From Allacma fusca (Eukaryota > Arthropoda > Collembola > Symphypleona > Sminthuridae), in assembly GCA_947179485.1 (NCBI GenBank), contig OX359245.1, forward strand, positions 49,339,067 through 49,403,066: DNA of 64,000 nucleotides. Reading direction: 5' to 3'. Shown here one piece after another: positions 24,326 through 36,499 of the stretch (position 1 is its first letter; each line of letters opens with the position of its first letter). The notes under the pieces were generated by a model. It was not told the origin of the DNA. It did no database searches and worked only from the letters and a program-made list of their open reading frames with translations. The translations under genes and the position numbers were made by a program.

Positions 24326-26150
24326 TTACATAAGTTTACATTTTGGATTATCTAGCGTGAACCCAAAAATTTTACCAGCTAGGTTACAGTCGTTTTTATC
24401 AAATTCGTCATAAAACCCCCCATCGTTTGTACAAATTTTCTTTAACTCCATAATGTTTTCATTACAAAATTTTAGACACTTTTCGTGCACATCCGAGTAG
24501 ATCGCGTCCCTGCAATTTTTTTTGCATTTATCACATTCTTCTATATCCTTCTTGATTTCCGTAAACTGGTATCTAAATGTGGTACCATAAGTTGCAACGC
24601 AACCTCCTTCACATGCATTTTTAGAGCGGCATTTAAAGTAGCCGTCAATACACTCTCTAGGCTCAACAGGGACAAAATTACCATTTAAGCATTTTGTACA
24701 TACAGGTGGTGGTGGTGGAGCCGGAGGAGGAGGAGGAGGTGGTGGCGGAGTTGGTGGCGGAGTTGGCGGCGGAGTTGGCGGCGGAGTTGGTGGCGGTGTA
24801 GGTGGCGGAGTTGGTGGCGGAGTTGGCGGCGGAGTAGGTGGAGGAGTTGGTGGCGGTGTAGGAGGAGGTGGTGGTGGCGGTGTAGGTGGTGGAGGAGGAG
24901 TAGACGTTGTTTGGGGTTTTTCTGGTCCAAAATTTTGGCAAATGAAATAAAGCTCATGGGTGCATTCTTTATCATCAAAGGAATGCTTCCTCGGCTTTTC
25001 TGGCGTACTTTTATGAAAAACAGGGTTCCACAAACCCCCACAATGCTGCTCCCGATTGCTGATTTTGTTACCATCTCCATCCCTGTGATCCGGTTGGTGC
25101 GCTGTCCACATATCCTGATACGCCAAGAATCCCCTGTCGTGACTCCACTCCCATTTACCTTCATGCCCAAAATCGAATAGACCCATCCAGTAGTTACGGT
25201 CCAGACCCATTTCCTCCTTCTTTCGCTTCCAGTCGTACTCTTTTGAGAAGTGGCTAATTTCGTAAATTTTGTCAATGACCATGACTGCATCTTCTCTGTC
25301 AACAAATGCCGCTAGGGCGCGGGAGTCCTTCTCGCAGAATTTGTCTGCGTCGTGCCAGGTTGCCTGGGATAAAATTATGGCATTTTAAAAATATAAATTG
25401 TACCTTCACCTCATTAATTTTCTTTGCACCCGTAGCTGCCATATTACATAGCTGACTTTATCACTATTACTAAAAATATTTTGGTACATTCTCGCAGAAT
25501 TAGCAACAAGTACACTTGACAGGTATCTAGGAATTAATACTTGAGAGTACCCTTCGTTTGTAAATCCAAAACCGGCCTGGGACAAGGTTGATAATTTCAA
25601 TTGTTTGCGCATTCGGGGGCTCTGAAATTTTCCAAAAGTAATTTAAAAAAAAACATTTACAAGCCTCAGAGAAACTTCTTTCAAAAATCATGATTATTTA
25701 CAACGCTTTATTTTTATTACATTGGCAAGTGTCTTACCTATTAACCCACTTCTCTTCGACCGGTTCACGATTTTCACGGACTCAAGTAAATCAATTTTGG
25801 GTTGGGCCCCCTCAAAATAAGAATTGAGGTGTATGTAAATTATTATTGGAATTGTTGTAAGCAGAAGTCGGACAACTATGTAGGACTTCCACTTAAAAAA
25901 CCCAAAATAGCGGTTTAACCCCATTGCTTTCAAAATTTCTGCCCAGCTTGCCTCATCTAATGACTAGGAATAAGAGCTTTTGTGGAAAAATCTGGAGAAC
26001 CCATTCAAATTTGTATTTTTGCCAAAAATAATTATTGTGAGTATTTCTTTGATCCAAGAAATTCACAAATGAGTTGCTTTACGCAGAAATTCCGAGAAAT
26101 TCCTGTTTACCCATTCCTAAGTATCTGTGTATCCTCTTAAAAAAATGCAT
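24326..26150 (-). CDS. Type II membrane C-type lectin with (PPPT)n stalk (lectin C)
   Basis: Exons 26150-26111, 25956-25738, 25621-25551 and 25363-24326 join in phase to 455 aa starting MHFFKRIHRYLGMDEASW. Architecture is as lectin B: membrane helix, RSKR furin-like site, QPD-type lectin domain, identical PPPT-repeat stalk, 14-Cys tail ending NPKCKLM. The stalk and lectin domain are almost identical to B at the nucleotide level, whereas the last 60-70 residues differ at roughly a quarter of positions. The juxtamembrane segment (AQPKIDLLESVKIV) resembles lectin D rather than B, suggesting mosaic conversion. A TATATAAA on the minus strand near 26195-26202 is a likely promoter. Confidence 0.85.
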
Positions 26151-26477
26151 TTTTATCACATGCATACGTGAAATAATTCCTTATCGGATTTTATATAAAC
26201 ATTTTAAAATGAGAATGTACCCCCTCTCTTTAACCTCGCGAAACAAATTTGGAATTATTTCAAATTTGATTCATTAATCACAGGTAACACACTATGAAAA
26301 TTTTTTAATCCTTAATTTATTAAATGTAACAGAATTCTGGAAATTGTAGCTATTACATAATAAGTTAAAAATGCATACAAATTCATTACAATGCTTATTA
26401 GACAATTTGTTTGATTATTTAAATCCTTTCTTACTGACGCTGACAAAAAACAATAAAAGTGCATGTGCTTCATGTTT

Positions 26478-28363
26478 TCAAAAACTGCAATCAGGATTTT
26501 CTAGAGTGTAACCCAAAACCTGCTCAATTATTTTACATAATTTTTCATCATAGATGGATTCAAAATTGAACAGCGAATCGTCAAAGCAAATAGGATCAAA
26601 TTCCGACTTATGCTCGTTACAATATTTTAGACACTTTTTGTGCACATCCGAGTATTGCTCTATTTTGCAATCGTGTTTACACGTATGACATTTCTCCACG
26701 CTTTCCCTGGTTTGGTTGGCCACAAACTTATGTGTGAATTCGAATTTATCAGGTTTAACGCAACCCTCTTCGCAGGAGTTTCTCTTGCGGCAGACATAAT
26801 AACCGTTGTCTTTGCATTGTACTGGCTTCACAGGTACATTGTGATGATTTTGACATTTGGAGCATTCTTTACGTGCTGGTGGAGGAGGAGGAGGAGGAGG
26901 AGGCGGTGGAGGAGGAGGCGGTGGAGGAGGAGGAGGTGGTGGCGGAGGAGGCGGAGGAGGAGGTGGTGGAGGAGGCGGTGGAGGAGGAGGTGGTGGCGGC
27001 GGAGGAGGTTGAGCATTAAATGATTGCAGGGGAGCAATTCGTGCTGGTTTCGCATGAAAATTTTGGCAAATAAAATATAGCTGGTGCGTGCACTCCTTAT
27101 CGTCAAAAGTATGTTTCACCGGCATTTCTGGAGTGGTTAGATGAAACTGAGGATTCCATAAACCCCCGCAGTGCTGCTCTCGATTGCTCAGTCTGTTACC
27201 AGCTGCATCTCTGTGGTCCGGCTGATTTGGGGTCCACATATCCTGATACGCCAAGAATCCCCTATCGTGATTCCACTCCCATTTCCCTTCATGCCCAAAA
27301 TCGAATAGGCCCATCCAGTAGTTCCGGTCCAGTCCCATTTCCTCCTTCCGTCGCTTCCAGTCGTACTCCACTGAGAAGTGGCTAATTTCGAATATTTTGT
27401 CAATGACCATCACTGCATCTTTTCTGTTAACAAATGCCGCTAGGGCGCGAGAGTCTTTCTCGCAGAATTTGTCTGCGTCGTGCCAGGTTGCCTACGACAA
27501 AATTTTGGAATTTCTCAGTTACAATTTATGTTTTACCTTTGCAAAACATTTACCAAAGTTTACTGTTCATTCCCTCGATCAAAAGTTTGATTCAATTTTT
27601 GCAGACACCTAACCCTATTTTGATACAGTACTGTTTACAACTCTACTCAGCACTCTTACGCATGATTGCAGAAAATTCCTCTATAATTGTTCTCCATAGC
27701 GAGGGTATAACGTAAGCCTGATTAGAGACAGGAAATTAGAGCAAGCTTTACCCTTCGTTTGTAAATCCAAAACCGGCCTGGGACAAGGTCAATAATTTCA
27801 ATTGGCTCCGTATTAGGGGGCTCTGAAATTTTCCAAATGTAATTACGTAAATCAAATATTTATGGAAACTTTTTCTGAAAACCCCGATTTTTTACAACGC
27901 TTTATTTTTCCTACGTTTGCAAATGTCTTACCTATTAACCCACTCCTCTTCGACCGGTTCACGATTTTCACGGACTCAAGTAAAGCAATTTTGGGTTGGG
28001 ACCCCTCAAAATAAAAGCTGAGCTGTATGTAAAGTATTATTGGAAGTGACGTAAGCAGAAGTCGGACAATTGTAGGGGATTTCCATCTGAAGATGCCCCA
28101 AAGGCGGTGCAACTCCATTGTATCCAGAAGTCCGGCCCAATTTACTAGATCCAATGCCTACCATATTAAGAATATTTGAAGGAAGACTGAGGAGCTGTTC
28201 TCAATTTGTATTTTTGCCAAAAATAATTTATTATGAGTAATCATTTGATCCAAGAAATTCACAACGAATTGTTGTACTCATAAATTCCTGGGATTTCCTG
28301 TTTACGGACATGCAAATATTTGCACTTACAATTAGCATTGGATAAATATTTTTTTTCAAACAT
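26478..28363 (-). CDS. Type II membrane C-type lectin with polyproline stalk (lectin D)
   Basis: Exons 28363-28306, 28144-27932, 27822-27752 and 27491-26478 join in phase to 451 aa starting MFEKKYLSNANCKC. It has the membrane helix (IVRLLLTSLPIILYIQLS), RSKR furin-like site, lectin domain with NQPDHRD and FDDKECTHQLYFICQ, a nearly pure proline stalk of about 60 residues, then a diverged Cys-rich tail (CSKCQNHHNV to NPDCSF) shared only with remnant E. The first exon is the least certain part; MELHRLWG in exon 2 is a fallback start. It is the second lectin of module 3, head-to-tail with C and followed by the orphan secreted-protein gene. Confidence 0.82.
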
Positions 28364-28752
28364 TCATGCATAATAAATCAACAGAGCTTTGGTTCGATGC
28401 AGGACCTAATAAAAAAACGAAAATTCTGTGTGTGCATATATTAATGCCCTCGATTGGATCCGAAAATTCTCCTTGACAGTTGCGCAGGGTTGAGTTAATT
28501 ACTCCCACAGTTTTTGTTTTATACGATTCAAATACATACAATATGTTCGCAATAATTTATTTTAGCGTATTTTCTTTTACAATTATATTTTTGTTATTTT
28601 TTTCCTACACAAATGTAAACGGCTGTTCCGCATCACGTACACTACACTTACAACTGTAACTGTAGCCGATTATTTCTATTTTATTCAAAAGTCCATCGGA
28701 AAAAATAAGCAGTCTGAGACAATGTCAAGGAAGTCTCAAGGAATGTTTAAAA

Positions 28753-30865
28753 TTAAAGAAAATCCGCTGGATTCTGCAGACATTGCTCCCCAGCAATGTT
28801 CGTTCCTGACCCCACGTCCCTCTTCCTCCGACTCCACTGATTGGTCAGGTCCAAATTGGGGCGGTTCAAGAACCAAGGATAAGTATTCTTCTGGATCTTC
28901 GAGGCAGAGTAGCAATGATTGAGGTCAGTGTAGAGCGCACTGATGTTCCCCAGCAAATTATTATACCAGATGTACTCCGAGGTGTAGTTCATTAAACCCG
29001 AGGAATTTGACGCCCAGGAGTTATTCCCCCCAGCAGTCCCTGCCAGCAACCAGATGCCCTGGATCTGGTTGCTAAAGTAAGGGAGCAAAGTGGTCGTGAG
29101 GGTATGATGGTCATTGTTGTAGTTGACAAATCTGGAGTAGCAGTGATTATGGGGGATTACAAACATTTTCCAGGCTAGTTCAACAATGGGTTCGTGAACA
29201 TTGGGATCCGAAGCTGCATGAGGGGGAATATCGACGGTTTGATCCACCTGAAAATCGTCATCATGGTAGCCTTTGTCACCTCTAATAATATGAAAAGAGG
29301 TTGTGGGGGGATTTTGAAGGATGCACACAACACTGGTCGCATTGGGGGTCGTCAAATTTTGTATGAACTTGAAGGGCTTCGCATCCGCGTTGCAATCTTC
29401 CAGGGAAGAGAGGATGCGCTTGTAGGGCGCATACGCAATGTAGGGTTCCTTGATTTGAAACACTGTCCGCTGATGACTCAGGAATACTTCCTGGGCCAGT
29501 GTGAATAGTTCTGGCTTTATGGAGGGGCACATTTGCTGCGAAAACAAAATGAATCAACACTGACCAATTTTTGCCTTAAAAGTGTTTTCAACCTACATCG
29601 TTTACAGCTCTTGTAAATTAGCAGCATATTTTAAAAATTTACATGGTTCTAGTATTCTATATGGGAAACATTTTTTTGAATTTCCCTCACAAATTTTTGT
29701 AACATTTCTCTCCCACAAATTTACTTCAATACAATCACATTTCTCGAATTTGTCTAAGGAATCACTGGCCCTTATCCTGAGGGGCATTCAGCATGGGGGT
29801 GGGTACTTTTTTTTAAAAAAAAACGGGGATTCACAATTACTAAAGTTCCCAAACCCTTAAGGTCGAATTCCTTCATAAGAAACTCGATTTGAGAAAAATT
29901 TCCGGATTTAAAAATTCTGGATAATTTTAATAACTTACTTTGAGTAATGTGGCCATGATACGGAGCAAATCCACAGGGGGTATGAAACTCTTGGTCGTTG
30001 TTGCTCGTTTCCGCCGACTTGTCTTATCATTTAACTTGAGTATGCCAATGACATTCGAGAGCATGTAGTCCGTGATGGACTCAATCATTGGCATCTCACC
30101 CATGTAGTTGACAGTCTCTTCAGGACTTAAAAAGTCCTCGTCTAACATGGTTTTATTGAAAGGCTTCCGAGTAGTCGGTTGATCAGCATCTCTTTTGACT
30201 CTGTTCAATTGGAAATGTTCCCGCTTCTTAATGTTGGATACGATTTTACACCCGTAGAAATCCTCCGGGTCAATTTCGTACTCTGAGGGATCAAAGGAGT
30301 GACATTCCTTGGGTTTTAAAATTTTAGAGTCCTGGGAGCACTTCCGTTGTATTTGATCTTCTGGAATTTTCTCCTTCGTGTCCAGAAGATAGATGCAATA
30401 GCCCTTGGGGATAGCCCCAGGGAAGCAAAATTTCCCCTTGTCCGTTTTTATCTCCCAGCTGTCCTCATTGGCTACGGCGAAATGGTTGGAGTCACCCAAT
30501 TGGGCTAGTTTTGAGTCTTCAGAAGAGTCGGAAATTTTTTCCATTCTTTTGACCCACTCCCCTAGTTCAAGGCATTTGCGCTGTCCAGTATCTCCAATTA
30601 ATTTCCATTTTGATGGTTTGTTAATACTGGAGATGGAGAAGGCCCAAAGTCCCGTGAGACAGATGCATTTCACGAATTGCTCCTCTGGGAAGTCTATCAG
30701 GTCACAGGTGTACGTTAAGGGATCTTCGGAGTAGGAAATCTCTATTGTCAGCTTATTTTGGGAGAAATTCGGGAAAAGTATTAGGAATGTTAGGATGTAG
30801 AGGAACATTTTCAGGGAGGAAGGTGAAACTTTCGATTTCAGGATTGGGAATGAGAGACTATTCAT
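28753..30865 (-). CDS. Orphan secreted preproprotein with three furin-type sites
   Basis: Two exons, 30865-29939 and 29535-28753, join in phase 0 to 569 aa. I do not recognise a family. The ATG at 30808 (residue 20) would place a clean signal peptide (MFLYILTFLILFPNFSQ) at the N-terminus and is probably the real start. Tetrabasic sites RVKR (222-225), RRKR (284-287) and RRKR (545-548) could release about four chains. The first has about 10 cysteines; the third, in exon 2, has several N-glycosylation sequons (NLT, NAT, NNS, NSS, NYT, NIS) and few cysteines. A minus-strand AATAAA lies about 70 bp after the stop. Exon 1 fragments next to lectins A and E show it was duplicated with the lectins. 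Confidence 0.8.
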
Positions 30866-31332
30866 TTTTTTTTCACTTTGAGGAAGTTATTCCTTGTGGG
30901 TTACTGAGGATTGGGATTAGGTTTGTGGCGCATTTTGTCAGGGACCATTGTTAATTCCGAACAGTAGCTTTTGAAAGAAATGAGGAATTAAAAGTAGTTG
31001 TGGGCGTTCCAGTGTGAAAGAAATACTTTCTTTGCTTGATTTTATTTTGCAAAAATTTTTCTTATTGTGAGTTTTGAATTGAAAGAAAGTTGTTTTATTG
31101 TGGGATAATAAGAAACACCCCGTTTGTAGTGTTGCGGCGTCTTTTACCACGTAGCCAGGCCTGCGTGGTTGCATGTACATTGTGATTGTTAATTGTAATG
31201 AGATTTGAAAATTCCAAGACGTTTTATTATTTTAAGGTTTTATTTTTTTTTAGGAATTTGAGGCGGGAAACAGAAAACATTTTTAAACAAATTTGCAATA
31301 ATGTTTAGCGTAGTAAAAATATTTGTATGGGG
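30866..31332. other. Intergenic between orphan gene and thioesterase
   Basis: About 470 bp of AT-rich sequence, the upstream region of the orphan gene and downstream region of the thioesterase. No gene or clear TATA box seen. Confidence 0.5.
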
Positions 31333-33392
31333 CTAAGCGAGAACTCGCGCAAAGAATTTCTTGATGTCGTGAATCTCCTGCGCGGACGCAGAATGTCCCG
31401 TGTTTTTGTAGCTTTTGAAGGTGAAGTTAGGGAATTCTAATTGTTCGAAGACGTCTTTTGTAGCCAAAGCGATGTCAAATCCAACGATGGCGTCCAGCTC
31501 CCCGTGACACTGGAGGATGGGAGGGGTTTGGACTTGTTCCCATTTGATGGTTTCGATGGCAGGGATGTAGCCCGACATTGCAACTATTCCAGCAAGGGAG
31601 AAATTCCCCGTCAGACCTGTGTAAATGGACATGGCTGCACCTTGACTGAAGCCGGCGAGAATTATCCGATCTGGAGAAATCCCGGTGTCAAACTGAATGT
31701 GATAGAAAATATTGGCAATTCAGGATTAGTTCCCACAGCACAAATCTTAAGAATCCGACAATAAATTTTAAGGTTAGGGCTTCAGGAGTGCAATTTAAAT
31801 CACAGTATATAAATATATATTGAATAATTATAGATGTGATAGGGAAAATAAAATAACTGTAGTTAAAAATTATACCTCTTTTTGTATCAAATTTTGAATG
31901 TACTTTGAAGCGGCGTTTATTCCCTGGGTGTCCTCATCAATTCGAGTCAAAGATCTTATGTCATACCAAGCGGGCATTTCCTGCCCATAATATATTGTTA
32001 TGGGTTTGCTAGGACTACAGAAACAAAAAATTAAAAAATTCCCGCCATCTTTTCAGAATTTAAATTCAACTTTACAAAATTAGTAGCTAAACATAATAAT
32101 TGCAATTTTCTGACACAATTTAGAAAATACGGCTTTACTGACTCAAAATAATTTAGTAATTTATGTACTTTATATCTCTTGAATTCCTAATATCAGAACC
32201 TTAAAATGTCCAGAAAAAAAATATATTTGATGAAACAGAAGCAGGGAAAATTATCTAAAAATTGGGGCTGTTTTGATTTTAGTATACCAAAATGAAATTC
32301 TGGATATTAAGTACTTTACTTCTGAAAAATTTAAGGTTCCATGTGAAAATCGCTGGCATTTAAGCATTCCCTCCTTGAACTGAAATTGTGTACGCCTAAA
32401 TTGTTCCACCTACACGGAAGGTTCCCAGAGCAACTTGTAAAACCTGAATGTTCTGAAAATGGTTTTTTTATCATAGACCCAATTCAAACATTTTTATAAC
32501 GCTCGAGCTAGTTTTCGTAGAAGATTGCCGCCTCAGGTGGATGCGAACCCACGACTTCGCATGCCTGAAGGGTGCTAAGTCTAGGTGGCATGAATTTATT
32601 TGGTATAATAACAATTCAAACAATTGTCACAAATCTATTGCTATGTTCTGGCTATAGATGGTATCAGGAAACCCATTGGACTAGCTCACTATATTATTAC
32701 TCTGTGCGTTTAATTTACTGGAAAATCCATCCAAGCAATTTTACTTTCATATAAAAAATAGTCATACAATTATGCAAAAGAAATATTTGCATTCAGATTC
32801 AAAATTTCCCTCAAATTTTAAAAAACATCAGCTTCGAAAAATACAAATTACAAATGAATTTTGTAAATTAAGCATAAACTCACGCAGTGGGACATATAAG
32901 CTTTGTATGGGGCGGTTTAATGGCAGCGATTTCGTCAGCCCAGCCTTCCCTAAAAAATATAATCCTCTCAGTTAACTCCCGTATACATATAATGCACCTT
33001 CAAATAAATAATTATACATAAATTTGAGGCATATCTTAAGCACAAGCAAAAGTATTCAAATGCACAAACCCCGTATCTCCAAGGCCATGGAGAAAAATTA
33101 TCTAGAATTAGCAACACACAACTTTGAATGAGTTCATTCTTGTTTTCAGTTATTATGACTGGAATAATTATATACATAAAAAATACATGAAACATTTTCC
33201 ATTCTCAATATTTTGACGTACAGTTGATGAGTGATTCATAACAGCTGGGATGACAATAACAGACTCCAATGACGTTTCCATCGTTGACACCACTCCCGCA
33301 TCAATGGTCTTGGCGTCCTGATCACGGGAAAACAAATTTGTTCCATAATGCAATGATAGGAGGTAGAGCCGGAGGACGAGAAGGCCTAACAT
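31333..33392 (-). CDS. Apt1: Acyl-protein thioesterase / lysophospholipase (LYPLA1/2-like)
   Basis: Serine hydrolase that removes palmitate from cysteine-acylated proteins, normally cytosolic. Exons 33392-33222, 33101-33070 (32-nt micro-exon), 32949-32884, 32014-31876 and 31692-31333 join in phase to 255 aa. Seen: IIFLHGLGDTGEGWADE (oxyanion region), PTAPSKPITI, MPAWYDI, nucleophile elbow GFSQGAAMS, catalytic Asp in HGELDAIV and catalytic His in GHSASAQE. These are the canonical family blocks in order. From the internal METSLES start (M38) the length would be 218 aa, the usual size; the first 20 residues of the longer form are hydrophobic and could act as a signal or anchor. Two starts are therefore possible. 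Confidence 0.9.
32510..32600 (-). repeat. Possible tRNA-derived SINE fragment
   Basis: In intron 4 of the thioesterase the minus strand contains GTGGGTTCGCATCCACCTGA, resembling a tRNA B-box/T-arm, preceded by a T/G-rich stretch that could be a degraded anticodon arm. No complete cloverleaf is evident. Confidence 0.3.
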
Positions 33393-33932
33393 CTTTGAAT
33401 GAAATTTGCTGGCAGGGTTTTTATTCCGCAGTGTTAATTTATGTGACTATACTGTATGGAATGGAATTGAATATTTAATTTCTAATTTTTTCTGCATCTA
33501 ATAAATCCACAGTCTAAATACTAATTCTGATCCTATGCTCCTTTTGAAGATGAATTAAATTACATCTCAAGGTTCCCAGGTCAAGTTTATTTATATCTTA
33601 TCTAAAGATAATGATGTTGACATTGGGAGATTTTAGCTTTAATCATGCTCTGGATGTAGCTCCTACCAAGGCGGACTTCTCTTTATAAGAGACACTAAAA
33701 GTCAGGAGCGAAAATTGAGGCTTAGGCTTGTATATACTTTTACAAGGATACCAAAAGTAACATTGTATTAAAAGTTGGAATTACGCAAATGTTTTTCATA
33801 TATGCTACAGCTTATAAATAAATCAAATGTTGTTACAAGCAGATATAGAGTATTTGTGCAGTATCTTATAGGAATAGAGCATTGCAAGTTTTATGCATAG
33901 ATGATAAAAATAGGTGCGTCATGCGTGAGGCA
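33393..33932. other. Intergenic
   Basis: AT-rich; upstream region of the thioesterase. Nothing recognisable. Confidence 0.5.
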
Positions 33933-34330
33933 CAGGGTTGGCAAAAAACCGGATTTTATTAGTAAAAGCCAAGCCAGTGGCAAGAAATGGCAACAACCTG
34001 TTTTTATTGGATAGTGGATTTATTTGGATAATATTAATTTTGGCCATTTTGTACCAACCTATACAACAGGTCCAGGCCGGTTAGAACCGATTTTAACCAA
34101 TAAAGACCAGGCCATTTCTGACCATTTGACAACCATGTGTTCATGCATGCCTAATTTTAACCAAGCCGGTGGTACATTTTGGTTAATACCGGTTTTTATT
34201 GGATAGTGGATTTATTTGGATAATATTAATCATGACCATTTTATACCAACGCATACAAAAGGTCCAAGCCGGTTAGAACCGGATTTTAACCAATATTGAC
34301 CAGGCCATTTCTTGCCACTTGCCAACCCTG
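33933..34330. mobile_element. MITE with CAGGGTTGGCAA ends
   Basis: Left CAGGGTTGGCAAAAAACCGG and right (reverse complement) CAGGGTTGGCAAGTGGCAAG are inverted ends of hAT style. Internally a block of about 190 bp is tandemly duplicated (GGATAGTGGATTTATTTGGA at about 34010 and 34202). The flanking 8-mers do not match, so no target duplication is claimed. Confidence 0.7.
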
Positions 34331-35869
34331 GTTACCACTATCTGGAAAGCTCCCTCAAATTTTACTAGAAGCCAGTTGTGGAGGTTTCGACGGGCCGTTA
34401 TCAAGTCGGCTTTATTTCAAAGGCCGCTTGGAAATGATCTACATATATACAAGAAACGTGTTTATAATCTAATATATATTTTGTCTGATAAGACAAGCAA
34501 CGTCTTTCATTTTGAGAAATCACATCGAATTACATGTTTTGATACATCCAGGAACTTACAATTAGTCCGTCCATCACAGCAGAGCATGCGGATGACTTGG
34601 ACATGTGCAGTTACGTAATATAATCTGTATCTGTGGTTCATGCCTCGTGGTAACTCATCCTGTGTAATTGAAATAAACAATAAAGCCAGTCACATGGTAC
34701 CACAGTTTGGCGGGCAAACTTCCAGATGTTTTAAGAATCTTCTCATCTAAAAATGTGAATACCATAATTTGACGTTGATGAATCATTTTTAAATCTTCGC
34801 GCTCCGATTTCCTATAAAGGCGCTCGTAGTGGTTTCCGAGGTTAAGAACCTTATAGCAATCCTTAAACCCACACGTATTCATGATACCAGCCTATACTGT
34901 GACATTCCGGTAAGGTATTAAACACGTTAGAGAGTAGAGCGAATTCAAGTATTTATGCAAATTATTAGAATTTTTACTTGTATGTATATATTCGAAATAT
35001 TTTCTAACGGAATCTTCTAAAAGGAGAACCTAATGCACTGTGTGGAACCAGAATTTTTCTAATATAAATGCTGCTCGAGAAATACTAATGTCAAGAAAAT
35101 GTTCTTAATCCGGTGGTCTTAAACATTATACGACGGTGTTATACATTCTTCATGCAGTCCAATCACAAATCAATGATTTCCTTAACAGCCCTTGATTTTT
35201 ACATGCTTCCGATTATAACTTTTTGTGTACCTTCTGGGAGTCTCACAATCACTTCAGGAGAATAACTTAATGTGCGATTTGATAAACGGGCTGAATCATG
35301 CCATCAATTAAATCCAGTATTACTATGCACAGACGAAATAATAGTAACATTCCTCGTGGACTAATTAGCGCATTCATCATGCGGTGAAAAGAGCAGCAGA
35401 GTAAAGAGTCAAAGAAAATACAGAGAGTCTGTAATAGTTAATGAATTGTCTACAGTGACATAAGATAGGATGCAGTCCAAAGATGGCCGGCTAGTCTACA
35501 TAAAAGACACTATAATGCTCAAGGGCTTTTTTTGTTGGAGATTTTTGTATGAACCAAATTGGTTACGGCAATTTTTATAAGATGCTACCGGTTTGTTAAA
35601 ATAGAGCGCTATACGTCAAAAATCATCTATGATCATCACAAACATGCTGAGTTACTAAGCACCCTTTTTAAGCTCGATGATAATTCAATCTAACAATTGT
35701 TAAATTATATTTTATTTAATCAGTTATAATTGCTTAAAGTTAATCCAGCCAATAGTCCAGAACCAATAAACTCAGTTACAGGGACTCTCAGTCTGACTTG
35801 GATACCTCCTGTACTAATTGTTGCAATTTAGTGAATTGAAATAAAGCTGCTAATTGCAAATAAATTATA
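34331..35869. other. Gene-poor interval
   Basis: No supported gene. A minus-strand frame at 34655-34882 (75 codons, ending SGSLPAKLWYHVTG) has a vaguely protein-like composition but no domain or splice support. Confidence 0.4.
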
Positions 35870-36146
35870 CAGGGCTCGGATTTTTGTAAATATCCCTTGA
35901 AGATCATTCTGAATTTCCCCGCTGAATGTTATAACCCTGCAGGAAGGTCCTCAACGATTTTCAAAATCCCTGTTGGTTAAAACATTTTCCCTATAAGACG
36001 TCAATTCCTTGTCAAATAAAGACAACCAATTGAAAAACCTGTGTTTTCATGCCAATTTTCCCTAAAATATGCAAAAAAAAAAAAATTTAAATCCCTATCA
36101 AAAACAAGTGAACGAATTCAGTCTTTCCACAAAAATCCCACCCTTG
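35870..36146. mobile_element. hAT-like MITE, CAGGGCTCGGATTTTTGTA family
   Basis: Left CAGGGCTCGGATTTTTGTAA and right (reverse complement) CAAGGGTGGGATTTTTGTGG are imperfect inverted ends. The family has a second copy at 58169-58404, sharing GGTCCTCAACGATTT and TCAAAATCCCTG. Flanks AAATTATA and AAAAAATA agree at 6 of 8 positions, a possible eroded 8-bp duplication. Confidence 0.75.
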
Positions 36147-36499
36147 AAAAAATAGAATCATGTTGAGCCAATGTATCTTTTACTGTACTAAGAATTTAGG
36201 GTAGGCACCTTCCCTTGCAGTCCTTTGCTACAGTCTAAAGTCCTTACACCATTCGACTCCTGAGAGACAATTATATGTAATATGCAAGTGCAAAAAACAA
36301 ACAGGAGAAATAATCAAACATTGTTAACTGCTGACTTACACTTCCCAAGTTCTTTTATTTATTTATATGCTTGTACTTATTCAACAATGTCAACTATATA
36401 TTTTTGTTCAATGCCAACGTGAGCTAATTTTAGTCGTTCCAGCCATTCATGCGGATTTTCTCACTCATTCCACTCCATGCATATGCATACGTATAGCTC
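36147..36499. other. Intergenic
   Basis: AT-rich, nothing recognisable. Confidence 0.5.

Noticed and set aside
34319..34882. Two short open frames on opposite strands
   Set aside because: No domain, signal, splice or paralog support.
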